NCBI GenBank assembly: GCA_032871835.1
Contig: CM065298.1
Location: forward strand, 94,797,891 to 94,861,890
Direction: 5' to 3'
Origin: Dipteronia dyeriana
Lineage: Eukaryota > Streptophyta > Magnoliopsida > Sapindales > Sapindaceae
DNA: 64,000 bases
The position numbers and the translations under genes are program-made. Shown piece by piece: positions 24,354-35,754 of the stretch (within the stretch, counting starts at the first letter, position 1; every line of letters starts with the position of its first letter). Below the pieces are notes generated by a model. The model made no database searches and had not been told where the DNA came from. It was given only the letters and a program-made list of their open reading frames with translations.

Positions 24354-27296
24354 TTATTTCGGGTCTTTAGCTAGCTTCTCATATTGAAGCCGAGCTTCAT
24401 CAAACTTCTGTTGTGACTCAGACATAGATTGTTTAGCGGAGGTAACAGAGTCCTTGGTAATTTTAGCCTCTTTTTTGAATTTGCCAGCCTCCCCTTCATC
24501 CAGAAACGTAATTGGTTCGAGTTCGACGCACCGTAATTCAGCTTTGGTAACCCTTACCTCCAACTCACCATTCTTCGTGCTAAGCTCCTTGACATTCTTG
24601 TTGGCTGCGGAAGCCCTACTTTGAACACTGGCCAACGATCTTCTCAAAGTAACCTCAATCACCTCGCTCTTTCACAGTTTCTCTTCATAAGATTGCTTGA
24701 CCTTCAATTCGCTAGCCAAAGTAGATTAGAGCTTTGTTCTTCTCAGCAAGCACACTTTTCAGTTGGGAGATTTCCGCAGCTTGCCTATCTTGAGTGATTA
24801 GGGCTCGAGTCAATTTTTCATAGTCTGTAAAAAAAAAAAAAAGGGTAAGAGTATAGATAAGCCTAGATAAAAGTTGAGAGACTTAGAAAATGTACATATG
24901 CACTATTGTTGAAAATCATACAAATCCGTTCAGATCTACTGGTAGTTTTTGCCTCCTTCCAATATCCTACCTTGATGTACCCCTCACTAGCGGACATGGA
25001 ACATAGCATGGCAAGGGGGTCAGTTGATGGATCACATAAGCTTAAAAGAGAAAGAGGCATAAATGGCGCTCTGATCGGTGTTGAATGAGGGATTGTTCTT
25101 TTATGACCAGATGGAAGGTTGGTCGGGGACACCGTTGAGGAGTTCGGGCCTACAACAACGTGTGTATCTGGAGTTCCATTAACCTCCCCAGTTTAAAGAC
25201 TTGTCGAGGGGATTGCTTCTTCCTATACCCCAACCGCCTGAACTTCACAACCCTTATCAGCAATGGGGGTTCTGGAGGTACATCCATAGGCATGGGAGCA
25301 GATCAACCCTAGGTGGCACCCTCGGTTAGGCTGGTCCCAGCATTACCTGTTAGAGAAATAACTTTAACATTTGGCAGAACCTCAAACAGTCGGCCTAATT
25401 GCATCGACGCCTTGTTAACATAATATTGGATATGGCCGGACACGTTATCATCTGCGATAGGCTCGGTGAGGTTATTCTCACCACTATCAAAGTCGGAGTC
25501 AGTGAAGACTATCTGGCATTTAACTATAAATTGCATTGGGACTTTACCAGCGCGCTGCACAGAAAGATCAGTTGAAACCTAAGATATATGGTTATCGGTT
25601 AGGGCACGAGATGGTTCAGGTTGAAGTGGGACCTGATCGACGACCCTGGCCCATTCAGAGGAAAGGGAAATAGATTTCACAGAAGTACGATCGTCCCTCT
25701 TTTTCGACCGTTGTTCCCTTAAAATCAAATCATTCAGCGTCTCTTGATCATCATCCTCTTTTTCAGGGTCTGCAAGCTTGAGTCTTGCACGATGAGCTTT
25801 CGGATCCACTTCCAGTTGAGTCTCCTTTTGTTTACGAGCAGCCTCAGAGGTTGATGACCCTTCTGCAGTCTTGGCCACCTTTCTGCTGGTCGTTTCCTTG
25901 GTAGACCTTCTCCTACCAGCCCTCGGGTGGGCATCATGCTTACTCCTCTGAGCCTGATTGATCGGGCTTGTTGAGGTTATAGGACCAGGCTCATAAATAT
26001 GCTCCACCAGATCATTCTCAGTGGGAGCAATCCCCTTAGCCATTTGGCCAGCGGCTTCTCTCCTACTAAGCCTATCAAGATTCTTAGCCTTCTCGGCTTG
26101 ATCATCAGCTTTGATGTCAACTTCATACACTGAAAAATAAAGTTCGACAAAGACCATAAGTGTAAGTATGGATGATATAAGCTAAATGATGAGGAGATCA
26201 AAACTTACAATGTTTTCCTCTACTGGAAATGGTAGGGAAGAGTCCCAAATCGATTAAGCCTTTCTTTACATACAAAGAGTGACGGCCTCTAGTCTCTCAA
26301 GATGTCTGAGTTATCACAATTACCAAATCTTCTTGGCACTGAATTAGTTCAGCAGGTGTTTTATTCCATAACTCAGGGTTGGATAAGTGTTTTGGGATAC
26401 TATTTCTGGCTAAGTTCTGGCAGAGATCAGCCACAACCGATTCACCGTAATCACCATTGATGAAAAACCAACTGTTTTTTCAATATTTATTCGATCATAT
26501 GAAACCATTGTGCTCTCTGCTAGATGCGGGAATGGGTTTCTTCTTAAACTCACGATGGATCCAACAGTTGGGAGAGTTGGATTGAAGATGGAAGGTGCTC
26601 TAGCATTCGATCAGCCAAGAGTGTAGAAGTTACGAATCTCCTGGGGGGTACTTGGGCTTGATTAGTTTCCATAGATGCCATAAGATTATGAGGACCCGAT
26701 AAGAATTGGGAGTCAGTTATGCATGTGCAATACCCGTCTCAGCCAAAAATCTAGCAATGAAGTGTTGAATCGGTAAAGTTACTCTGGAAGTGAGCATGCC
26801 GCATAGATAACAATAACGCACGGATGAGGATTCCAAATAGCACGATGATTGCTGGGGATTAGCTTTATCGATTGGGGAATATCAAATCTGTCCACATACT
26901 TTATGATTTCCCGGTCGGCCACCACGTTCACCTCGCAATCGAAGGTGCATGATTGTTCAGTAGAAAATCTCAAAAAGTAAGCTCGACGCCACCAAGTTCC
27001 CGGTCGTTTGTTGAAGAGTTTATGGAGAAAGCTCTGCCTCCGTGACTAGTACCCGTTACCTTCGACATGACTGGGCATGCATCAACAGAAGAAGCAAGGG
27101 GGTTAGAATGTGAATGTAAAAACTCAGGACGGGCTATCAAATAATCTACGGTGAGAGCTATGGGTCGATTTGGAGGAGTAAACCCATGGGGACGACCCCA
27201 TAGTTTTGACTTGAGTCTGGCGATTTTTTCTTTATCATCCATTTCAACAGCGTGCATATATAATTCAGAATAACGATAACGAAAGATAGGATCCAT
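24354..27296 (-). pseudogene. Antisense extra ORF of the Tat-type element, broken
   Basis: On the minus strand, between pol and the 3' LTR, protein-like frames run in order from 27296 to 24354. The N-terminal part has MDPIFRYRYSELYMHAVEMD, then DIPQSIKLIPSNHRAIWNPH, TLPIQHFIARFLAETGIAHA (about 26760-26700) and SYRVL; the last blocks match the conserved 'LPLHPF...GIAPAQL-PNSWR' style of plant transposon proteins that occur in Tat aORFs. A charged middle part (26157-25579; KDRTSV-S, EDDDQETLNDLILREQRSKK) follows, and a predicted coiled coil ends it (24662-24354; EVRVTKAELRCVELE, KKEAKITKDSVTSAKQ). Stops and frameshifts lie between the pieces. Function in the family is unknown; it is not gag or pol. 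Confidence 0.75.
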
Positions 27297-27548
27297 ACCT
27301 GAGAGATTATAATAGACGAAGCGTGAATACTGGTACTGGTAAAATTAAATCGCCAATGATTGTGTCATTCACGTCGTATTACTTGGACAAATCAAGCGAG
27401 TGTGGTTGGGATTAAATGCTTAGTTGTTAGGCATTAATAAGCATCAATTAGTATTAATGAGCTACGAGACAAAAATGAAAAGCAGGTTAAACATACTTCA
27501 TCTAGTGAGTTCCTTTCTGATTGAACGAGATACTCTGTTCAAATGTTT

Positions 27549-27557
27549 AAGGGGTAT
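27549..27557 (+). other. Polypurine tract of the Ty3/gypsy element
   Basis: AAGGGGTAT directly before the 3' LTR start TGTTATTGG, the expected place for plus-strand priming. Confidence 0.7.
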
Positions 27558-28405
27558 TGTTATTGGTAAAATCTAAAAGAGTGACAAGTTAACATGATTG
27601 CCCGAATGTGCGTGAGTCAGAGATGCCACGTCACCAAAAGTCAATTAGATTGAACCAACCTAAGATGACCATAGTTGGTCTCACAACATCCAGTCGGGAT
27701 TACCTGAGCGATCAGGTAGAGATAACCCAATTAAAGTGATTAGATTGACCATGTAAAGATGACCCAGTTGGGATTATTGAGATGGTTGGGATTATTGAGA
27801 TGGTTGGGACAAGACCTGCGGTCGGGATCGAATCACTGGTCGGGAGAATGAGGTCTGGTCGGGTCAGGTAGATGGTCAGCTGAGTAACATGGGGGCAACG
27901 TTGAATTCAATGCAGTTACGACTTGAATACGTAGAGAATGAATCTTACTCAAAAAAGGTGTCTCGAAGTAAACTTTGATCAGGAAATAAATTTCCTTATA
28001 AGTACTAGAGTCCGGATTAGATAAGAGATCCAATGCATGAAGAATACGAAACAAGAAAGAAGAATAAAACGACTCCAACAAGTCACATTTCCTTACTTGT
28101 ACACCAAGGATTAGGGTTCTATGCATGTATAAATAGATCATAATAACACCCATAAAAGGGTTAATGTAAAAAAATATACAAAAGAGCAAATGAGATCGAG
28201 TGTGTAACAGACAATTCATAGTGAAGTGAAGTTCTTTTCTCGTCGTTTCCGACAACCGTGGTTTTTTCCCTTCTTGGGTTTTCCACCTAAAATTATGTGT
28301 CTTGTATGTTTGATTTATTTTCTTGCTTTATAATTTAATTTTTGATTCGTGTTAACTTATTACATGCATGATTAATTTTACTTAATTTAAAAATCACTGT
28401 GAACA
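27558..28405 (+). repeat. 3' LTR of the Ty3/gypsy element
   Basis: 848 bp, TGTTATTGGTAAAATC to GTGAACA. It differs from the 5' LTR by many substitutions and by indels, including a 21-bp tandem duplication (GAGATGGTTGGGATTATT unit at about 27779-27806), so the insertion is old. Antisense open frames over it are spurious. Confidence 0.92.
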
Positions 28406-29283
28406 ATATATTATTTGAAAACTATATATATAATCTTTTATTCATTGTCATTTTTATTTATCACTCCCATCATATTTTATTAAATTCCTTTATAAAATTT
28501 TATACGTGACGGCCTCATTCTCATCAATAATATTATACAATTTATTTTAAAAATATAAAAATATAATCTAATCTAATTTAGAGTAATCTCTCCCCAGTAG
28601 CATGGTCTCACCGTCCCATCAACTCCCATGTCAAGATTTTCACCTATTCCTAACACAGTCATGACACACAAGACGATAATACTGGAATTATAGTTATGGC
28701 TGACTAGATGGATCACTCTTCTAAAAAGAAATATTTTATTGTTATTATAAATCAAAATCATTTTATAACAATTATGTAATAACCTTTTTTTTTATTTTTA
28801 TTTAATTATTTAACATTTTCTTATATTAAATTAGTGATTCGCAGAAGAAAACTCTTTTTTTTTTTTTCAATATACCATATAGAATTGAAACTCTAAACTA
28901 CAATATTATCAAATTGAATAATCGTCGTTTATCATTCAATTATAGGGAGTGGTATACTGGTATATAGAAAATCTTAATTATATAAATATTAAAAAAAGAA
29001 ATGAATGAATTCATGTGACAAATAGTTGCTACTTTTTATCAAAATGTGCGGTGCACTTCACAGGATTATTCAATTGGACATCTGGACATACTAACATTCG
29101 CAATTTCAATTGCATTTATGCTTCTGTGCCTTTTTAACCTTTGACTGACTCTACAACACCGGACCAAAAAAACCTCAAACAGCAACAGCATGGCCCTCAA
29201 CATGCAAATAATAATTAAAAACAAAAAACAAAAGGCCACCTAAAAGCTACCCATACCATACTTGATATTTTTTTAGTCATTAA
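28406..29283. other. Intergenic AT-rich region
   Basis: The stretch between the retroelement and the 3' end of the fucosidase gene. AT-rich with homopolymer runs; I recognise no gene, RNA or element. Confidence 0.5.
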
Positions 29284-32055
29284 TTATTGCACATTTTTTG
29301 GGTGCCAATAAGGATCAAAGTGCAGACCAATTGAAGAAATCAAAGGCAGTGCTTTTGATTCCTTGATTTTGATCCTCACAACATGCCCATGAACAACACC
29401 ACTTTCAAGCCTGTGAAGCTTCTTGTACCCAACTGTGCTGCCTTTCGCTACTAGTTTACCATCCACATAAATTTCATGCCGTTTGATTCTCTGACCAAGC
29501 CCAATCGCCTCTTGAATTCTGACCACGTTGAATCTCAACCCTCCATCTGTCCCTCTGATTTCAATCCAGTGATCATCATGATGATCTCCTGGAGCCCAGT
29601 AAGTCCATAAATGATCATCATCAAGCACATTTTCAGGTCCAAAACCACCACCTTTGCCCCCCCTCTGGCTACTTGCTATGATCAAGAAGCAATTCTCAGC
29701 CAAGTTGGTAGAAAATATAGTGTCGATGGCGTTTCTGAATTCTTTCAATCTTTGAACGTCGGATTCTGATATCAGGCCAGTTGTATTGGGTGGCACATTC
29801 AATAACAAAACACAATTTCGTCCCACAGAATTGTAGTAGATTTCGAGTAGATCACTTAGTTTTTTGGGTGATTGTGATTTGTGCCAAAACCAACCTGTTC
29901 TTATTGAAACATCGCATTCTGCTGGCAACCAGTCAGTACCATTTGGATCACCCGTGTTGAGATAACTGCAAATTATTCAAAACAAACCAATAGCTAGGTC
30001 ACCAATTTGTCACATCACATGTTGCCAATTTGCCAATATTCGATGGACCGCTTATGATCCAAGTTTATTTAATTTGGTAGGCTACGAGCATACGACTATT
30101 TATTCCCAACGGGATCTCTATGAAGTTATTGCGGATCAGAAGAAAATGCACAGATATCAGCCAATATCACATTTTAAGTGGATGCATAAGATTTCATCGT
30201 GATGGGAGTAGAAGAAAAAAAAGGAAAAAATATAAAAATCATTCTTGTTATTTGAAAAACAGTCAATTTAATCCCTTTTATTTCAAATTGTATCTTAAAT
30301 AGGCAATCTAAAACAGTTTTTTAGGGGAGGATTCGAATCTGTAATCTCTTAATGTAAGTATGAAGGGTTTTACCACCAGACCAACTTTAGTTCGTCATCA
30401 TCTAAACCATTAATGTTTGTATTTCCTTTAACTTTTGTTAAGAAAGACTATTAAAAACTAATTTGAACATATTATACATTGAAATTCACGAAACATTACC
30501 TTAAAATATTTCCAAAAAAAAATTCCTTATAAAATTAGAAAAACTTCTTGAAATTATAGAATCGCTCATTAAATTACTAAAACAACTCTAAAAATATTAT
30601 TTTTGATCTTAAAGTATCAAAATACCCGTTTTCACCAACACAACTTAAAAGAAAAGATCTAGAAAGACTGTTTTGAAAATTAAGCGAAATATCAAGGACC
30701 TTTATGATGCAGAAAAAAACAATAAGGACTTAAATGATTATTATTTGAATAACGAGCATAGTGGTGAAATTTTCAACTAAATAGAGAAGAAGCTCTAATT
30801 AATAAACAAAAGCGACAAGAAACCAAAACTTTACCAAACTTTAATAATGCAACAACTATAAGCTTGGATAACAACTCTTTGAAGATTTATACTACGTTTG
30901 GTTGGATTTTTAAAAAATTTATATCGATAAAAGATCTATTTGTATTAGATCTATTAAAAATAAAATTTTTCTATTTAAAAAAAATATAGTTATCTTGTTT
31001 ATAGATTTAAAAAAATATATACATTTTAAAAAGCATCACCCCATCTATCATCTGAATAATTATAATTTATATTTTTTTCTCTTTGACTGGTAGAGGATTT
31101 TCAAAAAACTATCCAAACAAACTCTTAGACACAAAAAGAAATATTAATTGAAGAAATATCTACTTACCCAACAATACTGCCATCTCCAATTGACAAGGAG
31201 CTCCGATTAATGGTTGACCAACAGGTGCTTCCGGCAAACCCCTTCTCATTGCCAACCCATCTAACATCCGGACCGGCGTCTGAAAATATGTTGATGGAAC
31301 TCTGCAGCTCCTTCACCATTGCAAACCAATCTTTAAAGTAGTATGACATATTTGGTGCATTTGATCCCTTCGCTCCGTCGAACCAAATCTCCCTCACATC
31401 CCCATATCTACCAAAAAAAATCAAATGCTAGAATTCTTTATACGACATGTAAACACGACAAAACTTTTGAATTCTGACACGATTAATTAAACATATTATG
31501 TACTAGTCACCTGCTGAGAAGCTCATGTAACTGAGCCAAGTAGTACTCGTTGTACTGCAAATTATGCCCGTATCTTCGATCATGGCGATCCCATGGCGAC
31601 AAATACAACCCCACATCGACTCCACCAGCCTTGGCGGCATTGACAAGCTCTTGAACAACATCACCACTGCCGTTTTTCCATGGACTTCCGGCGACAGAAT
31701 GATCAGTGTACTTCGACGGCCACAAACAGAACCCATCATGGTGTTTGGCTGTGAGTATCACGAGAGAAACGCCAGCCTCCACCGCTGTGCTCAACCACTG
31801 GTTGGCGTCAAGCCCCACCGGGTTAAATATAGCTGGGTTTTCATTCCCGGTGCCCCATTCTGAGTCGGTGAATGTGTTCACACCGAAGTGAAAAAACATT
31901 ATCAACTCTCTCTGCTGCCATTTCAGCTGAGAATACGAAGGAAGTGGCAGTACAGGCAACGGTGGTGTTGGAATCTGCTCACGTTGACAAACTGCAAATT
32001 TTTGGACCTGAAACATTAACGTTGTTAAAAACAAAGAAAACCATAGCTTACACAT
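29284..32055 (-). CDS. Alpha-L-fucosidase, GH29 (FUC1-like), secreted
   Basis: Glycoside hydrolase that removes L-fucose; the Arabidopsis FUC1 relative acts on alpha-1,3/1,4-linked fucose of glycan epitopes in the apoplast, and that role is inferred here. Three exons on the minus strand: 32055-31511, 31407-31168, 29965-29284, joined with GT/AG introns and consistent phases, giving 488 residues, close to the family length of about 500. Residues 1-24 form a signal peptide ending near AVC-Q. GH29 blocks: FHFGVNTF at 55-62, TAKHHDGF at 102-109, and EIWFDGA with the expected catalytic nucleophile D192. The C-terminal 130 residues (DHHDDHWIEI, VVRIQEAIGLGQRI) look like the F5/8C-type galactose-binding module found in this subgroup. 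No lesion is seen. Intron 2 (1.2 kb) holds a SINE-like piece. The nearest elements lie about 500 bp upstream. Confidence 0.95.
30321..30395 (-). mobile_element. SINE-like fragment in fucosidase intron 2
   Basis: On the minus strand, GTCTGGTGGTAAAACCCTTC is followed about 30 bp later by AGATTCGAATCC, the spacing and wording of the A and B boxes of an RNA polymerase III promoter in tRNA-derived plant SINEs. The 3' end and target duplication are not visible. Confidence 0.45.
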
Positions 32056-32556
32056 ATTGTGATTTGTTTTCCAGTTTATTTTTTTGGCTGTCTAATCAGG
32101 CACTTAAATGACCGATAGAGTGATAGAGACTACGTATTAATGCGGTAATCGGCAGTAAATGACGTTTTTATTCGGTCTATCAATTTTATGGACTCGAAGA
32201 CAATATGTGTTGCATAATAAGATAGGGGACCAAACAAAAAAGTAGTGGAGATTCTTTGAATGGAGAGAAGCCAAAAGAGAAGCTGAAGCTGTCAATAGGC
32301 AATCTTTTGGTTGGAATTTTGCTTGATTCTTTTTTTACTCCCTGGTTTCTAACTATTGTTGTTTTTTCATCATTCACGGGTTTGTACTTTTATATATCAC
32401 GAATCGAATCAGATAAATTAAATAAATTATTATTATTATTATCTGGGTTTGCCTGAGGGAATATATTATATTCGAAAAAGAATTTAATTCATTCTTAGAT
32501 GTGGAATTCATGTTAAGTACATGCTATTATATTAAAGAAGAATGGTTATTGTAATT
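32056..32556. promoter_or_regulatory. Upstream region of the fucosidase gene
   Basis: About 500 bp of AT-rich DNA between the fucosidase start codon and the nearest repeat; the promoter must lie here or beyond. I cannot place a TATA box or other element with confidence. Confidence 0.35.
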
Positions 32557-32699
32557 AAATTGGATCAAGTTAATAAATGATTATGAAATTTGACCAACTA
32601 ATAATATGTACACTGCACATCTGCATCAATTATTAATTACACGATAACTCTAATTAGTGCTGATAGAAAATAATATCGTGATTTTGGATTTTAAAAATA
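32557..32699 (+). repeat. Single arm of the 59.2-60.1 kb foldback family
   Basis: From GATCAAGTTAATAAATGATT through TAATTAGTGCTGATAGAAAA to GGATTTTAAAAAT the order and wording match the left arm at 59219-59370. No opposite arm is found next to it, so this is a solo terminal repeat or truncated copy. Confidence 0.8.
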
Positions 32700-32770
32700 T
32701 TTATATAATTAATACATATTATTATATGGGTTTAAAAAATAAATGATACTTTTTAGAGAGGGTCACTGTT

Positions 32771-33900
32771 TTAATAATTTATGTCTAAAAAACACCTATT
32801 ATGGTGAACGGATAAAAATACCCTCGATAGTTGTTCCATATCAGATTTCTTTTATTCATTTTACAATAACATAGTTGTGAAGCAGAGAGAAAAAGTCTCG
32901 TTGAAACCCAGTTAATCACTCGAATGACAACGGAGTGGTGTTACGTAGACGCATTCGGGGGTCGAGCTCCCCACAGAGTTAGCGGTGATCGAGTTGCCCG
33001 GTCAGCTCGCGGTGGTCGAGCTGTTCAGGCAATCACTCGAACGGCGACGAAGTAGCGCTAAGCAGACGCATTCGGGAGTCGAGCGCAGTGATCGAACTGC
33101 CAGATCAGCTCGCAGGGGGGTAGGAGGCAGCGCTCCGGAGCTTTTTTTTTTCTGGCCAGTACTTAAAAGGCTCGAAATGTAATTACAAAAAGCTCGGAGC
33201 CTTTAGTAAAAGTTTCGGAGCCTTTATTAAAAGTCTCTGAACCTTTACTAAAAAGCTCACTCGATTCAACTAAACCAAATTTTTTTAAAAAAAAAAAAAT
33301 CCTGATCCGTTAAAAAATATGTTCAATTCTTTCAAAAAAATCATCGATTCTTTCTAATATATACTCGATTTCGCTATAAATATACTCGATTTAACTATAC
33401 CTAATTTTCTAAAAAAAATCTCGATCCTTTGAAAAAAATTCTTGATCCTTTAAAACAAAATTGACCATTTGAAAAATTCTCGATCCTTTGACAAATGCTC
33501 GATTCTTTCAATTCTTTCAAAAGTTTGCTCGATTTTTTCAAAAATAAGTTCGATCATATTAAAAAAATGCTCGATTTGGCTACAAATATATTCGATTTAA
33601 CTAAACTCATTTTCAAAAATAAAATGTTCATACATGTTCATACAAAGACTGGACAACAAATCATAACGAATTGATACATTGTTAAACCACACATAAATAT
33701 ATGAAAATATATAAACGAAGATCACAAATATATGTTATCTTTTTGTGCAGAATCTGAAGGGATACAAGTTTTTTGGAGAGAGAGAGGGGGGTTATCGTTT
33801 TCAAAGTATAGATGGAAGCACAATGAGAATAAAAAATAGATTAGTTAAGGGCAATTTAGATAGTTCACCATAATAGGTACCTTTTAAACTTAAATTATTA
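32771..33900. mobile_element. TIR element with GC-rich tandem repeat and CTCGATyyTTT array
   Basis: Ends are imperfect inverted repeats of 50 bp or more: TTAATAATTTATGTCTAAAA and CACCTATTATGGTGAAC on the left, their complements on the right (33849-33900). The interior has two 100-110-bp GC-rich tandem copies (AATCACTCGAAxGxCxACG...AGACGCATTCGGG, at about 32914 and 33030) followed by short degenerate repeats (23-bp GCTCGGAGCCTTTAGTAAAA, then CTCGATCCTTTGAAAAA). No protein is encoded; a non-autonomous DNA element is likely. The ends are AT-rich and the target duplication is ambiguous. Confidence 0.7.
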
Positions 33901-33959
33901 AAGCTGATATCATTACAACACAAAAAAAGTAACATATCTCATCATTTCCACTCATTATA

Positions 33960-34790
33960 TTTCCATTTATTATATATTTAATTAGGCAGTTAATTATTTT
34001 ATTAAATCAAATCTAATTTTTGTATTGAATAGGTTTATGATGTTTTAGGATTCCAGTATTTTCAATTTTCATTGTTATTTTAATTATTTTATTTTTAGGA
34101 AATTTGATAATTTCATTGCTTTTCTAGTTGTTTTAGATTTTTGTTTTTTCTATTGGGTTTTTAGCAAAAATACCCTATTAAAATATTATTATGTTTCCAT
34201 TTATTATATATTTAATTATGTAGTTAATTATTTTATGATTTAAATCAAATCTAATTTCCTTATTAGATAGGTTTACGATGTTTTTAGGATTCTTGTATTT
34301 TCAATTTCCATTGTTATTAAAAAAAAAATCACTATGTTTAAAGTGATGGAAGAGAAAGGAAAGGAAATGATAAATTGGGGAGGAAAGGAAAGGAAATGAG
34401 AGGAAATGAGAGGAAATGAGAGTGTTTTTAGTGATAGTTATTTGGATGGTTGCAAGTAGAAAGGAAACGAAAAGAAATAAATTAGGTTAGTTTTGTGAGA
34501 TTGAAAATTCCCATTAATTTTTAATTATTTCCCTTCCTTTTCCGTCCAATTTTGAAGAGAAATCAAATTGGAAAAAACAAGAAGAAACTATTCACTACAT
34601 TTCCCTCCTTATTGTTTCCTTTCTTTCTCATTTAACAATCCAAACAAAGGATAAGATATTCACGCATCTCCTTTCTTTTCTCTTATAATCCATCAAACCA
34701 AACATAGTGTTTAGGAAAATTGATAATTATTCTAGTTGTTTAAGGTTTTTACCTTTTCTATTGGGTTTTTAGCAAAAATATCCTATTTTA
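33960..34790. repeat. Direct duplication of about 220 bp, second copy split by a MITE
   Basis: Copy A (33960-34180) and copy B (34194-34790, minus its insertion) share TTTCCATTTATTATATATTT, AAATCAAATCTAATTT, GATGTTTTAGGATTC and TCTATTGGGTTTTTAGCAAA in the same order. Copy B is interrupted at 34330-34709; copy A serves as the empty site. Confidence 0.85.
34330..34709. mobile_element. 380-bp MITE, hAT-like
   Basis: Terminal inverted repeats read CACTATGTTT at both ends, followed inside by GATGGAagAGAAAGGAAAGG and its counterpart GATGGATTATAAGAGAAAAG. The interior is rich in GGAAATGAGA repeats. It sits in copy B of a local duplication, whose other copy lacks it. Confidence 0.8.
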
Positions 34791-34799
34791 GGGGGGCAA

Positions 34800-35340
34800 T
34801 TGCAAATCTACCCTAAAATCAAAATCAATTGCAAATACGCCCTAAAATATCCTCAATACCCTAAAAAAAAACCATTTCACTCTCTAATGCCCGAACTTCC
34901 CAAACCTCATACCCACTCATCCCAATCCCACCCCATCTAGAATCCCACCCCAAAGCTCTGCCACTACAAATCTACCCTAACCGACTTTGTCAACGCAAGC
35001 TTCGCTACAGTAGCAGTAGATTAGTCACCAAAAAAGCAGGTTCGACAAGTTGGCAACCTGTTCGTCACGAAGCTTCGTTGGCGACCCGTTCGTTGTGAAG
35101 CAAGTTTCAGACGCAACCATACACTGGGGATTTGGGTGTTGGAGTTATTTTGAGCTTTAATAGAATTTTGAATTATTTTGAGGTTTAATTTGAACCATAA
35201 CATATAGGTTTATATTATTGAGTTGAAATTGGTTAATGTGTTTTCAATTTTTGAGTTAAATTGATATGATTGAGAAGAATTATTAGAGAAATTGTGTGAA
35301 ATTTAAACAAAATTGAAGAAAGTTGGAAAAAAAAAATTAG
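34800..35340. other. Non-coding, C-rich 5'-UTR-like stretch
   Basis: Begins with GGGGGGCAATTGCAAATCTACC and runs into C-rich text (CATACCCACTCATCCCAATC) and AGCTTCG-TGGCGACC repeats near 35070. No frame is protein-like. The opening 80 bp recur inverted at 42120-42230. Confidence 0.4.
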
Positions 35341-35349
35341 GTCAGACAA

Positions 35350-35632
35350 GTCATCATGTCACGAGGCAAAAACGTCTCAAGACGGGGTGACTCGATATTG
35401 GGTCACATTGTCCCGGAAAAAAAATTCTTGGGACATGGTGACCCAATAAAGTAAAAAAGCCTTTGAATAGGGTGACTCGAACCAAGTTACCCTTTCCTAA
35501 GGTAAAAAAATCTCGGGTTAGAGTCCCGAGGAAAAAAAAGCTTTGGGATAGGGTGACTCGTTCGGGTCACCCTGTTCCGAGGTAAAAATACCTCGGGACA
35601 AGGTGACCTGACATTGGGTCACCTTGTCTTGA
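35350..35632. repeat. Tandem array of palindromic units (GGGTGACTCG / GGGTCACCC)
   Basis: Four to five units of 60-80 bp. Each pairs a GGGxxAGGGTGACTCG half with a CGGGTCACCxTGTCCCGAGG half, separated by A-rich spacers, so each can fold on itself and with its neighbours. Confidence 0.8.
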
Positions 35633-35754
35633 TGCTCATTTTCATGGTGAGTCAGTCTACATTGGATTATTAAAAAAAATCAAAGATATATTTGAATTTC
35701 ATCAACATAAGGATTATAGGGTTGAAAATATAAGTTTAAAATGTAGTACTTACA

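Larger units (their letters stand above)
14262..28405 (+). mobile_element. Ty3/gypsy LTR retrotransposon, Tat type, full-length but dead
   Basis: Both LTRs begin TGTTATTGGTAAA and end in a -CAACA or -GAACA form, giving TG...CA termini. Internal order is gag, protease, reverse transcriptase, RNase H, integrase on the plus strand, then a non-coding spacer and a long antisense ORF before a polypurine tract (AAGGGGTAT at about 27549-27557) and the 3' LTR. Gag and protease style (KVRRVL-DNGSS), the RNase H block and the antisense ORF between pol and the 3' LTR point to the Tat lineage, in which such extra antisense ORFs (as in maize Grande) are known. All reading frames carry many stops and frameshifts. 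A 2-kb element interrupts pol. The flanks (GTGTG, ATATA) are not a 5-bp target duplication. Confidence 0.92.

Noticed and set aside
27833..28255. 140-codon antisense open frame
   Set aside because: It lies wholly inside the 3' LTR; the 5' LTR counterpart is interrupted, so this is chance.
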